Assembly (NCBI GenBank): GCA_036525535.1
Contig: DATDAH010000270.1
Span: 1-16,413, forward strand
Reading direction: 5' to 3'
Length of the DNA stretch: 16,413 nucleotides
From: DATDAH01 sp036525535
GTDB lineage: Bacteria; Actinomycetota; Acidimicrobiia; Acidimicrobiales; DATDAH01
The translations under genes were made by a program, and so were the position numbers. Under the pieces are notes generated by a model. The model was not told where the DNA came from. It did no database searches and saw nothing but the letters and a program-made list of their open reading frames with translations. Below, one piece after another: positions 1 through 6,731 of this stretch. Position 1 is the first letter of the stretch. Each line of letters begins with the position of its first letter.

Positions 1-304
1 AACCGCCGGTCGCCGGGGACTCGCCCCCGGAGCGGGTGCGGCTCGGCAAGGAGATGAACGGGCCGTAGGCCGTGGCGTTGGGGAAGTAGTCGGGGATCGT
101 GTCCTCGACGTTGGTCGGGTCCTGGTCCTCGACGAAGGCGCCGATGACGAGGCCGACCTCGAGCCCGCTGCCGTCCAGGTTGTTCTCCACGTAGCGGGGC
201 AGCACCGGCAGCAGGGAGCCGATGGCCACGAAGTAGGCCAGGCCCGAGAAGGTGATGAGGAGGAAGAGCGGCGTGACCAGCCGATCCTCGGCCGGCTCGG
301 TCAC
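1..304 (-). CDS. MFS transporter, N-terminal fragment (runs off left edge; possibly chimeric)
   Basis: About 101 codons are open on the minus strand from a GTG at 304. Residues 1-50 look like the start of a major facilitator transporter: a short acidic N-terminus, a first membrane helix (LFLLITFSGLAYFVAIGSLL), then a typical loop (LPRYVE..LDGSGLEVG) leading into helix 2. After the residues GLVIGAF the hydrophobic pattern stops. The next roughly 45 residues are polar (for example FVEDQDPTNVEDTIPDYFP, then a Ser/Gly/Pro-rich tail), which no MFS helix 2 should be. The frame stays open and codon use stays GC-rich. No Shine-Dalgarno is visible before the GTG, so the start is uncertain. The gene is divergent from the GMC oxidoreductase. 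It may be a transporter broken by a rearrangement or an assembly join near position 140. Family assignment rests only on the first 50 residues. Confidence 0.5.
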   Translation of the reverse strand, partial: MTEPAEDRLVTPLFLLITFSGLAYFVAIGSLLPVLPRYVENNLDGSGLEVGLVIGAFVEDQDPTNVEDTIPDYFPNATAYGPFISLPSRTRSGGESPATGG

Positions 305-336
305 AAGGCGCAGGCCGCGGGTCGGCGGAACGGGCG

Positions 337-383
337 GGTCACCCCCAGAGGCTAGAGACGGCAGTCGGTGAGCGGGGGTGACC
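337..383. promoter_or_regulatory. Inverted repeat around predicted divergent promoters of MFS and GMC genes
   Basis: GGTCACCCCC at 337-346 and its exact reverse complement GGGGGTGACC at 374-383 form a 10-bp inverted repeat with a 27-nt spacer. Each arm also contains a small GGTNACC near-palindrome. Between the arms, 349-358 holds back-to-back -10-like hexamers sharing CTAG: TAGAGA on the plus strand (353-358) and TAGCCT on the minus strand (354-349). This arrangement suits an operator controlling both genes. The promoter calls are inference; the repeat itself is directly visible. Confidence 0.45.
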
Positions 384-413
384 GGGCCGTGGGACGATGG
401 CCCGACCTCGTGG

Positions 414-418
414 GGAGG
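414..418 (+). promoter_or_regulatory. Ribosome binding site for the GMC oxidoreductase
   Basis: GGAGG lies five bases before the ATG at 424. It decides the start against an in-frame ATG at 397, which has no such site and would add nine residues ahead of the FAD-binding strand. Confidence 0.75.
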
Positions 419-423
419 TGCGC

Positions 424-2004
424 ATGCCGGACTACGTGATCGTGGGTGGCGGATCGGCGGGGGCGGTGCTGGCCCATCGGCTCTCGGCCGACCCGGCGAC
501 GACCGTGACGTTGCTGGAGGCGGGTGGGGCGCCGAAGCGCAAGGAGGTCAACATCCCGGCCGCCTTCTCGGCCCTGTTCACCGGCGACCTGGACTGGAAC
601 CTCCACACCGTGCCCCAGGAGCGGCTGGGCGGGCGGGAGCTGTTCTGGCCCCGGGGCAAGGCGCTCGGCGGGTCCTCGGTGCTCAACGCCCAGATGTGGG
701 TCCGCGGGCACCGGGCCGACTACGACGGCTGGGCGGCTTCCAGCGCTCCGGACTGGGGGTACGACGACGTCCTCCCGTTCTTCCAGCGGTCCGAGTGCCG
801 CTCGCCCGACGACGGCGACGGGCACCACGGGCTGTCCGGGCCCCTGCACATCCAGGACCAGCGGGACCTGAACCCGGCGACGGTCGCCTACCTCGCCGCT
901 TGTGCCGAGGTCGGGCTCCGCCGGCAGGCCCACCACAACACCGGCGACCACGAGGGCTACGCGCCGACGATCGTCACCCAGAAGCGGGGTCGGCGCTGGA
1001 GCACCTATGACGCCTACCTGAAGCCGGCGATGGGCCGGGCCAACCTGACCGTGGTGACCGGCGCCCTGGCCGATCGGGTCTTGGTCGGTGGAGGCCGGGC
1101 CCTGGGTGTGCGCTACGTCGACGCCGAGGGCTACGCCCACGAGGAGATCGCGGAGCGTGAGGTCCTGCTGGCCGGCGGCGCGGTGAGCTCGCCACTGCTC
1201 CTCCTGCGGTCCGGAGTCGGCGATCCCGCCCGGTTGGCCGAGCACGGGATCGAGCTGGTGGCGGCCTCGCCCGAGGTCGGCGAGAACCTCCAGGACCACC
1301 TGATGGTGGCGGTGATCATGACCTGCCCCCAGCCCGTGACCCTGGTCGACGCCGAGACGCCGAAGCAGCTCTTCCGCTACCTCACCCAGCGCCGAGGCCT
1401 GCTCACCTCCAACGTGGGCGAGGCCGCGGCCTTCATCAAGACCCGAGCCGACCTCCCGGCCCCCGACATCGAGCTCATCTTCGCCCCGGTGCCCTACGTC
1501 GACCACGGCCAGGGCGAGACGTCACCGGGTCACGGGGTCACCCTCGGCCCGGTGCTGCTCCAGCCCGAGAGCCGGGGGTCCGTGCGCCTCGCCTCCACCG
1601 ACCCCGCCGCCGTCCCGAGGATCGATCCCGGCTACCTGCGGGCCGGCGCCGACCTGGCCACCATGGTCCTCGGGGTCCGTCAGGCCCAGCGCCTGCTGGC
1701 CACCGAGGCCTTGGCGCCTTTCGTCGGCGAGCCCATCGAGGCGCCGGCGGGCGACGACGATGCCGCCATCGAGGCGTTCCTGGCCGAGCAGGCCGAGACC
1801 CTCTACCACCCCGTCGGCACCTGTCGGATGGGGTCGGACGCCGACAGCGTGGTGGACCCCGAGCTGCAGGTCCGGGGGGTCGACGGCCTCCGCGTGGTCG
1901 ACGCCTCGGTGATGCCTCGCATCACCCGGGGCCACACCCACGCCCCCGCCGTCATGATCGGCGAGCGGGGCGCCGACCTGGTGGAGGCCAGTCGCCACTC
2001 GTGA
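424..2004 (+). CDS. GMC-family FAD-dependent oxidoreductase (choline/alcohol dehydrogenase-like)
   Basis: This 526-residue protein is a flavin oxidoreductase of the glucose-methanol-choline family, which oxidises alcohol groups; the substrate cannot be told from sequence. The FAD-binding fold starts at once (VIVGGGSAGAVLAHRLS, glycines at 8-13, then LLEAGG). The first GMC signature is GKALGGSSVLNAQMWVRG and the second is GAVSSPLLLLRSGVG. The catalytic region has His462 in YHPVGTCRMG, followed by VVDASVMPRITRGHTHAP with His504 and His506, where many bacterial members carry GNTNAP. Length matches the BetA/alcohol dehydrogenase group. There is no signal peptide, so it is cytoplasmic. It diverges from a transporter-like gene at 304 with a shared inverted repeat between them, so co-regulated uptake and oxidation of one compound is possible. 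Family assignment is secure; calling it choline dehydrogenase would be over-reading. Confidence 0.93.
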   Translation: MPDYVIVGGGSAGAVLAHRLSADPATTVTLLEAGGAPKRKEVNIPAAFSALFTGDLDWNLHTVPQERLGGRELFWPRGKALGGSSVLNAQMWVRGHRADYDGWAASSAPDWGYDDVLPFFQRSECRSPDDGDGHHGLSGPLHIQDQRDLNPATVAYLAACAEVGLRRQAHHNTGDHEGYAPTIVTQKRGRRWSTYDAYLKPAMGRANLTVVTGALADRVLVGGGRALGVRYVDAEGYAHEEIAEREVLLAGGAVSSPLLLLRSGVGDPARLAEHGIELVAASPEVGENLQDHLMVAVIMTCPQPVTLVDAETPKQLFRYLTQRRGLLTSNVGEAAAFIKTRADLPAPDIELIFAPVPYVDHGQGETSPGHGVTLGPVLLQPESRGSVRLASTDPAAVPRIDPGYLRAGADLATMVLGVRQAQRLLATEALAPFVGEPIEAPAGDDDAAIEAFLAEQAETLYHPVGTCRMGSDADSVVDPELQVRGVDGLRVVDASVMPRITRGHTHAPAVMIGERGADLVEASRHS

Positions 2005-2031
2005 CGTCCGCCGTCGGTGGTGGGCGTCGGC

Positions 2032-2048
2032 GGCCGGTCGTTCCGGCC
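2032..2048 (+). terminator. Stem-loop after the GMC gene, possible terminator
   Basis: GGCCGG (2032-2037), loop TCGTT, then CCGGCC (2043-2048) form a perfect 6-bp GC hairpin 28 bases after the GMC stop codon. No T-run follows, so it is at best a non-canonical terminator. The rest of 2005-2113 holds only a -10-like TACGCT at 2051-2056, which could serve the next gene. Confidence 0.35.
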
Positions 2049-2113
2049 CCTACGCTCCGGTGGGAGCCGCATCGGTGGCTCGCGGACTACAGAGGACGGA
2101 TGGTGAAGGGCTG

Positions 2114-2344
2114 ATGGGGTTCCTCGTGTGGGCGCTGTTCGTCGTCGTCTGGATCGCGCTGGCGTTCTGGCCGGCCCGGGTCGCCGGTCGGAAGGGTCAC
2201 AGCTTCTTCGGCTTCTTCCTCCTGAGCTTGGTCTTCTGGCCGCTGGCCCTGATCCTGGCCTACGTCGTGGAGGACCGAGGGCGAGCCGGGCTGCTGGACG
2301 CGCCGCCGCCCACCTTCGGGTCGGATCCGACCCAAGGGCTGTAG
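2114..2344 (+). CDS. Small two-helix membrane protein
   Basis: A 76-residue protein with two predicted membrane helices, roughly residues 2-20 (rich in V, W, L, F) and 31-52. They are separated by a basic loop ARVAGRKGHSFFGF, and a short polar Pro-rich tail follows. The pattern helix, then R-K-G-x-S-x-x-x-FFLLSLVFWPL, then helix recurs in many small bacterial membrane proteins of unknown role; I know no function for it. I chose the ATG at 2114 because GAAGGG lies just before it and the protein then begins directly with the first helix. An in-frame ATG at 2060 would add 18 residues with no membrane character. A -10-like TACGCT at 2051-2056 would give a leader of about 50 bases. It lies between the GMC gene and the metal ATPase, with no sign of a functional link to either. 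Confidence 0.72.
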   Translation: MGFLVWALFVVVWIALAFWPARVAGRKGHSFFGFFLLSLVFWPLALILAYVVEDRGRAGLLDAPPPTFGSDPTQGL

Positions 2345-2359
2345 GCGGAGGACTCCCGG

Positions 2360-2426
2360 CTCAGCTGCGCCCGGCTCGGTCACGCCTGACTGAGGTCAAC
2401 GGGACGAGCAGGACCGAGCCGCTGAG
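2360..2426 (+). promoter_or_regulatory. Large stem-loop in the leader of the metal ATPase
   Basis: GGCTCGGTC (2373-2381) pairs perfectly with GACCGAGCC (2412-2420). The stem extends outward through CTCAGC (2360-2365) and GCTGAG (2421-2426) after a 7-base bulge on one side. The 30-base loop holds a smaller hairpin, TGAC-TGAG-GTCA (2387-2398). The motif GAGCAGG also occurs twice, 20 bases apart (2405 and 2425). It may be a terminator of the small membrane gene, an operator or an RNA switch. No T-run follows, and I cannot match it to a known metal riboswitch. Confidence 0.4.
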
Positions 2427-2507
2427 CAGGCCGTGGGGACCCACGACCTGACAGAAAGGGACCTCCGGCCCGCACCCGCCGCCGCTGACGGTGCGAACCT
2501 GTCCGTG

Positions 2508-4838
2508 ATGACCGATCGGGCGCCCCCGGGCGCGCCCTCGTGGCTCTGGCGGGAGTCGACGCTGTTGGCCGCGTCCCTGGCCGGGCTCGGGCTCGGTGCG
2601 GTCCTCCACCTGGCGAGCCGGGCCGGGGCGGGCGACCTCGCCTGGACGGCCACGGCGGTCCTCGGCGCGGTCGCTTCCGGCGCCTGGGTCCTGAGCGCCG
2701 TCCGGCAGCGTCGACTCGGGGTCGACCTCATCGCCCTCGTCGCCCTCGTCGGCACGCTGGCCACCGAGGAGTACCTGGCCGGCGCGGTGATCACCGTCAT
2801 GCTGGCCAGCGGCCGCGCGCTCGAGGCCCGGGCCGCGAGCCGGGCCCGCCACGACCTACAGGCCCTGCTCGAGCGGGCCCCACGGGTCGTCCACCGGTAC
2901 ATGGACGGTGAGCTGACGTCCCCCGACCTGTCGGAGGTCGGGCCCGGCGACCTGATGCTGGTCCAGCCGGGCGAGGTCGTTCCCGTCGACGGCCTGGTCG
3001 CCGACCGCACCGCCGTATTGGACGAATCGGCGCTCACCGGTGAGCCGCTCCCGGTCGAGCGGGGTGTCGGTGACGTCGTGCGCAGCGGCGTGGTCAACGC
3101 GGGCGGCGCCTTCGACCTCCGGGCGACCACGAGGGCCGACGACAGCACCTACGCCGGCATCGTCCGCCTCGTGGCCGAGGCCCAGGCCTCGAGCGCCCCC
3201 TTCGTGCGGCTGGCCGACCGCTACGCCACGTTCTTCCTGGTCGTCAGCTTCGCCGTGGCCGGCGCGGCCTGGCTGGTGTCGGGCGACGCGGTCCGGGCCG
3301 TGGCCGTCCTGGTCGTGGCCACGCCCTGCCCCCTCGTCCTCGCGGCACCGGTCGCCATCGTCAGCGGCCTTTCCCGGGCGGCCAAGCGGGGCGTGGTCGT
3401 CAAGGGCGGGGCCGCCCTGGAGCAACTGGCCGACGGTGAGGTGCTCCTCTTCGACAAGACCGGCACGTTGACCACGGGACGCCCGACCGTGGCCGAGGTG
3501 GTGCCCGCGGCCGCCGACGACCTCGGCGCCGACGAGATCCTGCGCCTGGCCGCCTCCCTCGACCAGGTCTCGCCCCACGTCCTGGCCGGCGCCGTCGTGA
3601 GGGCCGCCCACGCCCGGGGGCTCGAGCTCCGGCTCCCCACGGACGTCGAGGAGCAGCCGGGCCGAGGCGTCAGCGGCGCACTCGACGGGCGGCGGGTCGA
3701 GGTGGGTAGCGCCAGGTGGCTGCTGCCCGGTCCGCTGCCTGCATGGGCCCACGGCGTGCGCCGTCGCGCCGACCTCGACGGCGCGCTCACCTTGTTCGTC
3801 CGAGTCGACGGCGAGCCCGCCGGCGGCATCGTCCTCGACGACCCCATCCGCCCGGACGCCGCCCGGACGGTGCGGCGACTCCGGCGGGGCGGCGTGCACC
3901 GGGTGGTGATGGTCACCGGCGACCGGGCCGATGTCGCCAACACCGTCGGCGCGGTCATCGGCGTCGACGAGGTGCTCGCCGAGCGCAGCCCGGCGGAGAA
4001 GGTCGACGCCGTCATAGCCGAAGGCCGGACCGGGCGCACGATCATGGTGGGCGACGGGATCAACGACGCGCCCGCCCTCGCCTTGGCCGGTGTCGGCGTG
4101 GCCGTCGGAGCCCGCGGCGCCACCGCGTCGTCCGAAGCCGCCGACGTGGTCCTGACCGTCGACCGCCTCGACCGGCTCGGCGACGCCATCGCCATCGCCC
4201 GCCGGTCACGGGACATCGCCCGGCAGAGCGTGGTGGTCGGCATCGGCCTGTCGCTGACGGCGATGGGCTTCGCCGCCCTCGGCTTCCTCCCGCCCACCTG
4301 GGGCGCCGTCCTGCAGGAGGTGATCGACGTCGCCGTGATCCTGAACGCCCTCCGGGCCCTGCGGGTGCCCGGGTCCGAGGCGCGGGTCGACGCCGAGGAC
4401 GAAGCCCTGGTGCACCGGTTCAGCGGCGAGCACCAAACCCTGCGTCCCGACCTCGACCGTCTACGGGTGGCCGCCGACCAGATCGACGTCCTCCCGCCGG
4501 ACCGGGCGCTGGCCCAGGTCCGCGAGGTCCACGAGTTCCTGGTCGAGGACCTCCTGCCCCACGAAGAGGCCGAGGACGCCATCCTCTACCCGGTGTTCGC
4601 CAAGGTCCTTGGTGGCACCGATCCGACGGGGACCATGAGCCGGGCCCACGTCGAGATCGCCCACCTGATCCATCGCCTCGGACGCCTCCTCGACGAGGCC
4701 GATCCCGCCGACCCCGACGCGGACGACCTGACCGAGCTGCGCCGGGTCCTCTACGGTCTCCACGCCATCCTGGAGCTGCACTTCGCCCAGGAGGACGAGG
4801 GCTATCTCTCGCTGGTCGACTCCCCGGACGGACACTGA
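2508..4838 (+). CDS. P1B-5-type metal-transporting ATPase with C-terminal hemerythrin domain
   Basis: A 776-residue inner-membrane pump predicted to expel divalent metals (Fe, Ni or Co) using ATP. It shows the A-domain (DESALTGEP), the TPCPL metal motif in a membrane helix (about 272-276), the phosphorylated DKTGT (Asp316), SPHVLA in the nucleotide domain, and GDGINDAPA (Asp516). The last helix carries LQEVIDVAVILNALR. It lacks an N-terminal heavy-metal-binding domain. TPC together with QExxD, plus a hemerythrin tail, are the known marks of P1B-5 ATPases such as rhizobial Nia. Residues about 630-770 are the hemerythrin domain: GEHQTL, LLPHEEAE, RAHVEIAHLIH and LHAILELHFAQEDEGY supply the His/Glu ligands for a diiron site, a likely iron or O2 sensor. 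Start: ATG 2508 is conservative; an in-frame GTG at 2433 would add 25 residues, and neither has a strong ribosome site. A truncated hemoglobin follows 77 bases downstream. Confidence 0.93.
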   Translation: MTDRAPPGAPSWLWRESTLLAASLAGLGLGAVLHLASRAGAGDLAWTATAVLGAVASGAWVLSAVRQRRLGVDLIALVALVGTLATEEYLAGAVITVMLASGRALEARAASRARHDLQALLERAPRVVHRYMDGELTSPDLSEVGPGDLMLVQPGEVVPVDGLVADRTAVLDESALTGEPLPVERGVGDVVRSGVVNAGGAFDLRATTRADDSTYAGIVRLVAEAQASSAPFVRLADRYATFFLVVSFAVAGAAWLVSGDAVRAVAVLVVATPCPLVLAAPVAIVSGLSRAAKRGVVVKGGAALEQLADGEVLLFDKTGTLTTGRPTVAEVVPAAADDLGADEILRLAASLDQVSPHVLAGAVVRAAHARGLELRLPTDVEEQPGRGVSGALDGRRVEVGSARWLLPGPLPAWAHGVRRRADLDGALTLFVRVDGEPAGGIVLDDPIRPDAARTVRRLRRGGVHRVVMVTGDRADVANTVGAVIGVDEVLAERSPAEKVDAVIAEGRTGRTIMVGDGINDAPALALAGVGVAVGARGATASSEAADVVLTVDRLDRLGDAIAIARRSRDIARQSVVVGIGLSLTAMGFAALGFLPPTWGAVLQEVIDVAVILNALRALRVPGSEARVDAEDEALVHRFSGEHQTLRPDLDRLRVAADQIDVLPPDRALAQVREVHEFLVEDLLPHEEAEDAILYPVFAKVLGGTDPTGTMSRAHVEIAHLIHRLGRLLDEADPADPDADDLTELRRVLYGLHAILELHFAQEDEGYLSLVDSPDGH

Positions 4839-4915
4839 GCCCCCTGCCCCGAGCGCGCCCGCCGTCGGGACCTTCTCCCCTGGGGTCGAGCGGCCAGGAA
4901 GTGCACAATGAACCC

Positions 4916-5287
4916 ATGACCGATCTCGTGCAGGACATCGGCGGTCGGGCGGTGCTCGACCAGGTCGTGGAGGACTTCTACGTACGGGTCCAGAACGACC
5001 CGCTGCTGACGACCATCTTCGCCGCCGCCGATGTGGACCGCCTCGTCGCCATGCAGAAGGAGTTCATGGCCGCCGCCCTCGACGACTCCGGGGAGAAGTC
5101 GGGCACCTCGCTGCGGACCATCCACGCCAACCGGGGCATCACCCCGCGACACTTCTCCCGGTTCGTCGAACACTTCGTCGGCGCCCTGGAGGACCATGAC
5201 GTGCCCGGACCGACCATCCTCGCCGTGACCCAGCACCTCGGTCTCTACGTCGACGACGTGGTGGGCGGTGGGGGCGAAGCCGGGTGA
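4916..5287 (+). CDS. Truncated hemoglobin, group I
   Basis: This 123-residue protein matches the 2-on-2 globin fold. It has the B-helix Phe21-Tyr22 pair (VVEDFYVRV), the expected PLLTTIF segment, and the proximal heme ligand His70 in LRTIHANRGIT. The C-terminal pattern HFSRFVEHFVGALEDHDVP is typical of the family, and the length is normal. Such proteins bind O2 and often detoxify NO in the cytoplasm. AGGAAG at 4896-4901 lies 14 bases before the ATG, a long spacing; an in-frame GTG at 4901 would add five residues and is less likely. The gene follows the hemerythrin-tailed metal ATPase on the same strand, with no terminator seen in the 77-base gap, so co-transcription is plausible. That would pair an iron/O2-sensing exporter with a heme O2/NO protein. 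Group I is preferred to group II on overall pattern, not from a search. Confidence 0.88.
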   Translation: MTDLVQDIGGRAVLDQVVEDFYVRVQNDPLLTTIFAAADVDRLVAMQKEFMAAALDDSGEKSGTSLRTIHANRGITPRHFSRFVEHFVGALEDHDVPGPTILAVTQHLGLYVDDVVGGGGEAG

Positions 5288-5360
5288 TGTCGCGCGGCGG
5301 GTGGTGGCGCAGCAGGGCGGCCCCGGCGTTCTCGTCACACCCCCTCGGTAGACAGGGGTG

Positions 5361-6695
5361 ATGGGCAAGAGCAACCGCCGGCGCCGGGTCATGAAAGCCC
5401 GCCGGCGTCGCCGACCCACCGGCCCTCCGCCGATGGGTCGGTTCGCGTCCGGGCGCCCGCCCCAAGAGCCCTTGGGCCGGGACAACACCGGGTACCGAGC
5501 GGCCCAACTGTTCGTGATGGCAGCGTGGTCCCACCAGCGAGGGCTCGATGTCGAGCGCGACGGGTACCTGGACGAGTTGGCGGCCCGCCCGCCCGATGCG
5601 GTCCTGCCCGACGTCGGGGCCCGGTTGACCGAGGACGTCGGTCACCTCTGGGATGCGGGCTGGCAGCCGACCGACCTCCACCGGTACGTGGCCAAGAGGC
5701 TGGGCGCCGACGCCTGCCGCCTGGCGCTGGACCTGCTGGCGGTCGACGCCCGGCGTTACGAGTCGCTCGGGCACCGGGTCGCCCCCGGTTGGATGGCCCA
5801 GCTCGACGCCCTCGACGTCCCGATCACCGAAGCCGACCTGGGCCTGACCCTTCGCCACCTGGCCCCCCGGTGGCGCGACAGCCTGTTCACGGCCGTCCAG
5901 CTACAGGCAATCCTCGGCTCGATGCCCAGCCTGCCTCGGCTGGTCGACCCGCCGTCGGCCTGGATCGAGGGCCGGGTCCACCCGACCGTCGACCTGCCTG
6001 CCGGCCTCCTGGCCAAGATCCGGGCCCTGTTGGCCAAGGCCGAGTCGACCACGTTCGACGCCGAGGCCGAGGCGTACACGGCGAAGGCCCAGGACCTCAT
6101 GGCCCGGCATCGCATCGACCGGGCGCTGCTCGCCGACGCCGCGCCGGTCGAGGCCACCGATGTGGTTGGTCGCCGGATCGGGATCGACGACCCCTATGCC
6201 TCCGCCAAGTACCTGCTCCTGGCCGGCCTCGCCGAGGTCAACGGCGCCCGTGCGGTCTGGTCGAAGTCGCTGCGGGCGGCGACGGTCTTCGGCTTCCCGG
6301 TCGAGCTCGACATCATCGAAGAGCTGTTCACCTCACTCCTCGTCCAGGCCACCGCCGCGATGCAGCGGGAGGGGAGCAAGGAGGACGCCTACGGCCGCAG
6401 CCGGACCAAGGCGTTCCGGCGCTCGTTCCTGATGGCCTACGGCGACCGAGTCGCCGAACGGCTGCGCCACTCCGTCGACGACACCGTGACGACGGTGGCC
6501 GCCGAGACCGGCACCGATCTCGTGCCGATCCTGGCGGCCCGGGACGAGGCGGTGGCGGCGAGGGTGGACGAGGTGTTCCCCCGGCTCCGGTCGATGTCGG
6601 CGTCGATCAGCGACGCCGAGGGGGTGTTCGCCGGGCGGCTGGCGGCCGACCGGGCCGACCTCGGTGCCGGTCCCCCGATCGAACGCTCGGCCTGA
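5361..6695 (+). CDS. DUF2786-containing protein with a basic N-terminus
   Basis: A 444-residue cytoplasmic protein of unknown function. The first 25 or so residues are extremely Arg/Lys-rich (GKSNRRRRVMKARRRRR), as in nucleic-acid-binding tails. A central region follows without motifs I recognise. Residues about 214-256 (LLAKIRALLAKAEST, then EAEAYTAKAQDLMARHRID) match DUF2786, a short helical module known from bacterial and phage proteins with no assigned role. The C-terminal half is helical and contains a basic stretch (AYGRSRTKAFRRSF). GTG 5358 and ATG 5361 are adjacent in frame; ATG is chosen. There is no clear Shine-Dalgarno, but TAGACA at 5349-5354 sits six bases before the ATG, so the transcript may be leaderless. 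CACCCC/GGGGTG (5338-5343, 5355-5360) forms a hairpin right at the start. Neighbours give no hint of its job. Confidence 0.8.
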   Translation: MGKSNRRRRVMKARRRRRPTGPPPMGRFASGRPPQEPLGRDNTGYRAAQLFVMAAWSHQRGLDVERDGYLDELAARPPDAVLPDVGARLTEDVGHLWDAGWQPTDLHRYVAKRLGADACRLALDLLAVDARRYESLGHRVAPGWMAQLDALDVPITEADLGLTLRHLAPRWRDSLFTAVQLQAILGSMPSLPRLVDPPSAWIEGRVHPTVDLPAGLLAKIRALLAKAESTTFDAEAEAYTAKAQDLMARHRIDRALLADAAPVEATDVVGRRIGIDDPYASAKYLLLAGLAEVNGARAVWSKSLRAATVFGFPVELDIIEELFTSLLVQATAAMQREGSKEDAYGRSRTKAFRRSFLMAYGDRVAERLRHSVDDTVTTVAAETGTDLVPILAARDEAVAARVDEVFPRLRSMSASISDAEGVFAGRLAADRADLGAGPPIERSA

Positions 6696-6718
6696 GCGGC
6701 CCCACGACGGACGGCTCG

Positions 6719-6724
6719 TAGTCT
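6719..6724 (+). promoter_or_regulatory. Candidate -10 box for a leaderless decarboxylase transcript
   Basis: TAGTCT ends seven bases before the ATG at 6732, which would put transcription start on the A of the start codon. No Shine-Dalgarno is present. I see no clear -35 element; actinobacterial promoters often lack one. Confidence 0.35.
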
Positions 6725-6731
6725 TCGGGAC

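Noticed and set aside
3..68. Plus-strand reading PPVAGDSPPERVRLGKEMNGP ending in a stop at 66-68, as a possible gene end
   Set aside because: Only 21 codons are visible and nothing identifies a family; the minus-strand frame is better supported, although a chimeric left end keeps this open.
352..1506. Minus-strand open frame of 384 codons opposite the GMC gene
   Set aside because: Antisense shadow; the plus strand has full GMC motifs and a good ribosome site.
2345..2507. NiCo riboswitch in front of the metal ATPase
   Set aside because: The leader has strong stems, but I could not match the conserved junction of that class; reported only as an unclassified stem-loop.
3716..4900. Plus-strand open frame overlapping the end of the metal ATPase and reading into the globin gene
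   Set aside because: It is almost entirely Arg/Pro/Gly, typical of an out-of-frame read in GC-rich DNA; only its last 123 codons, which are the globin gene, are real.
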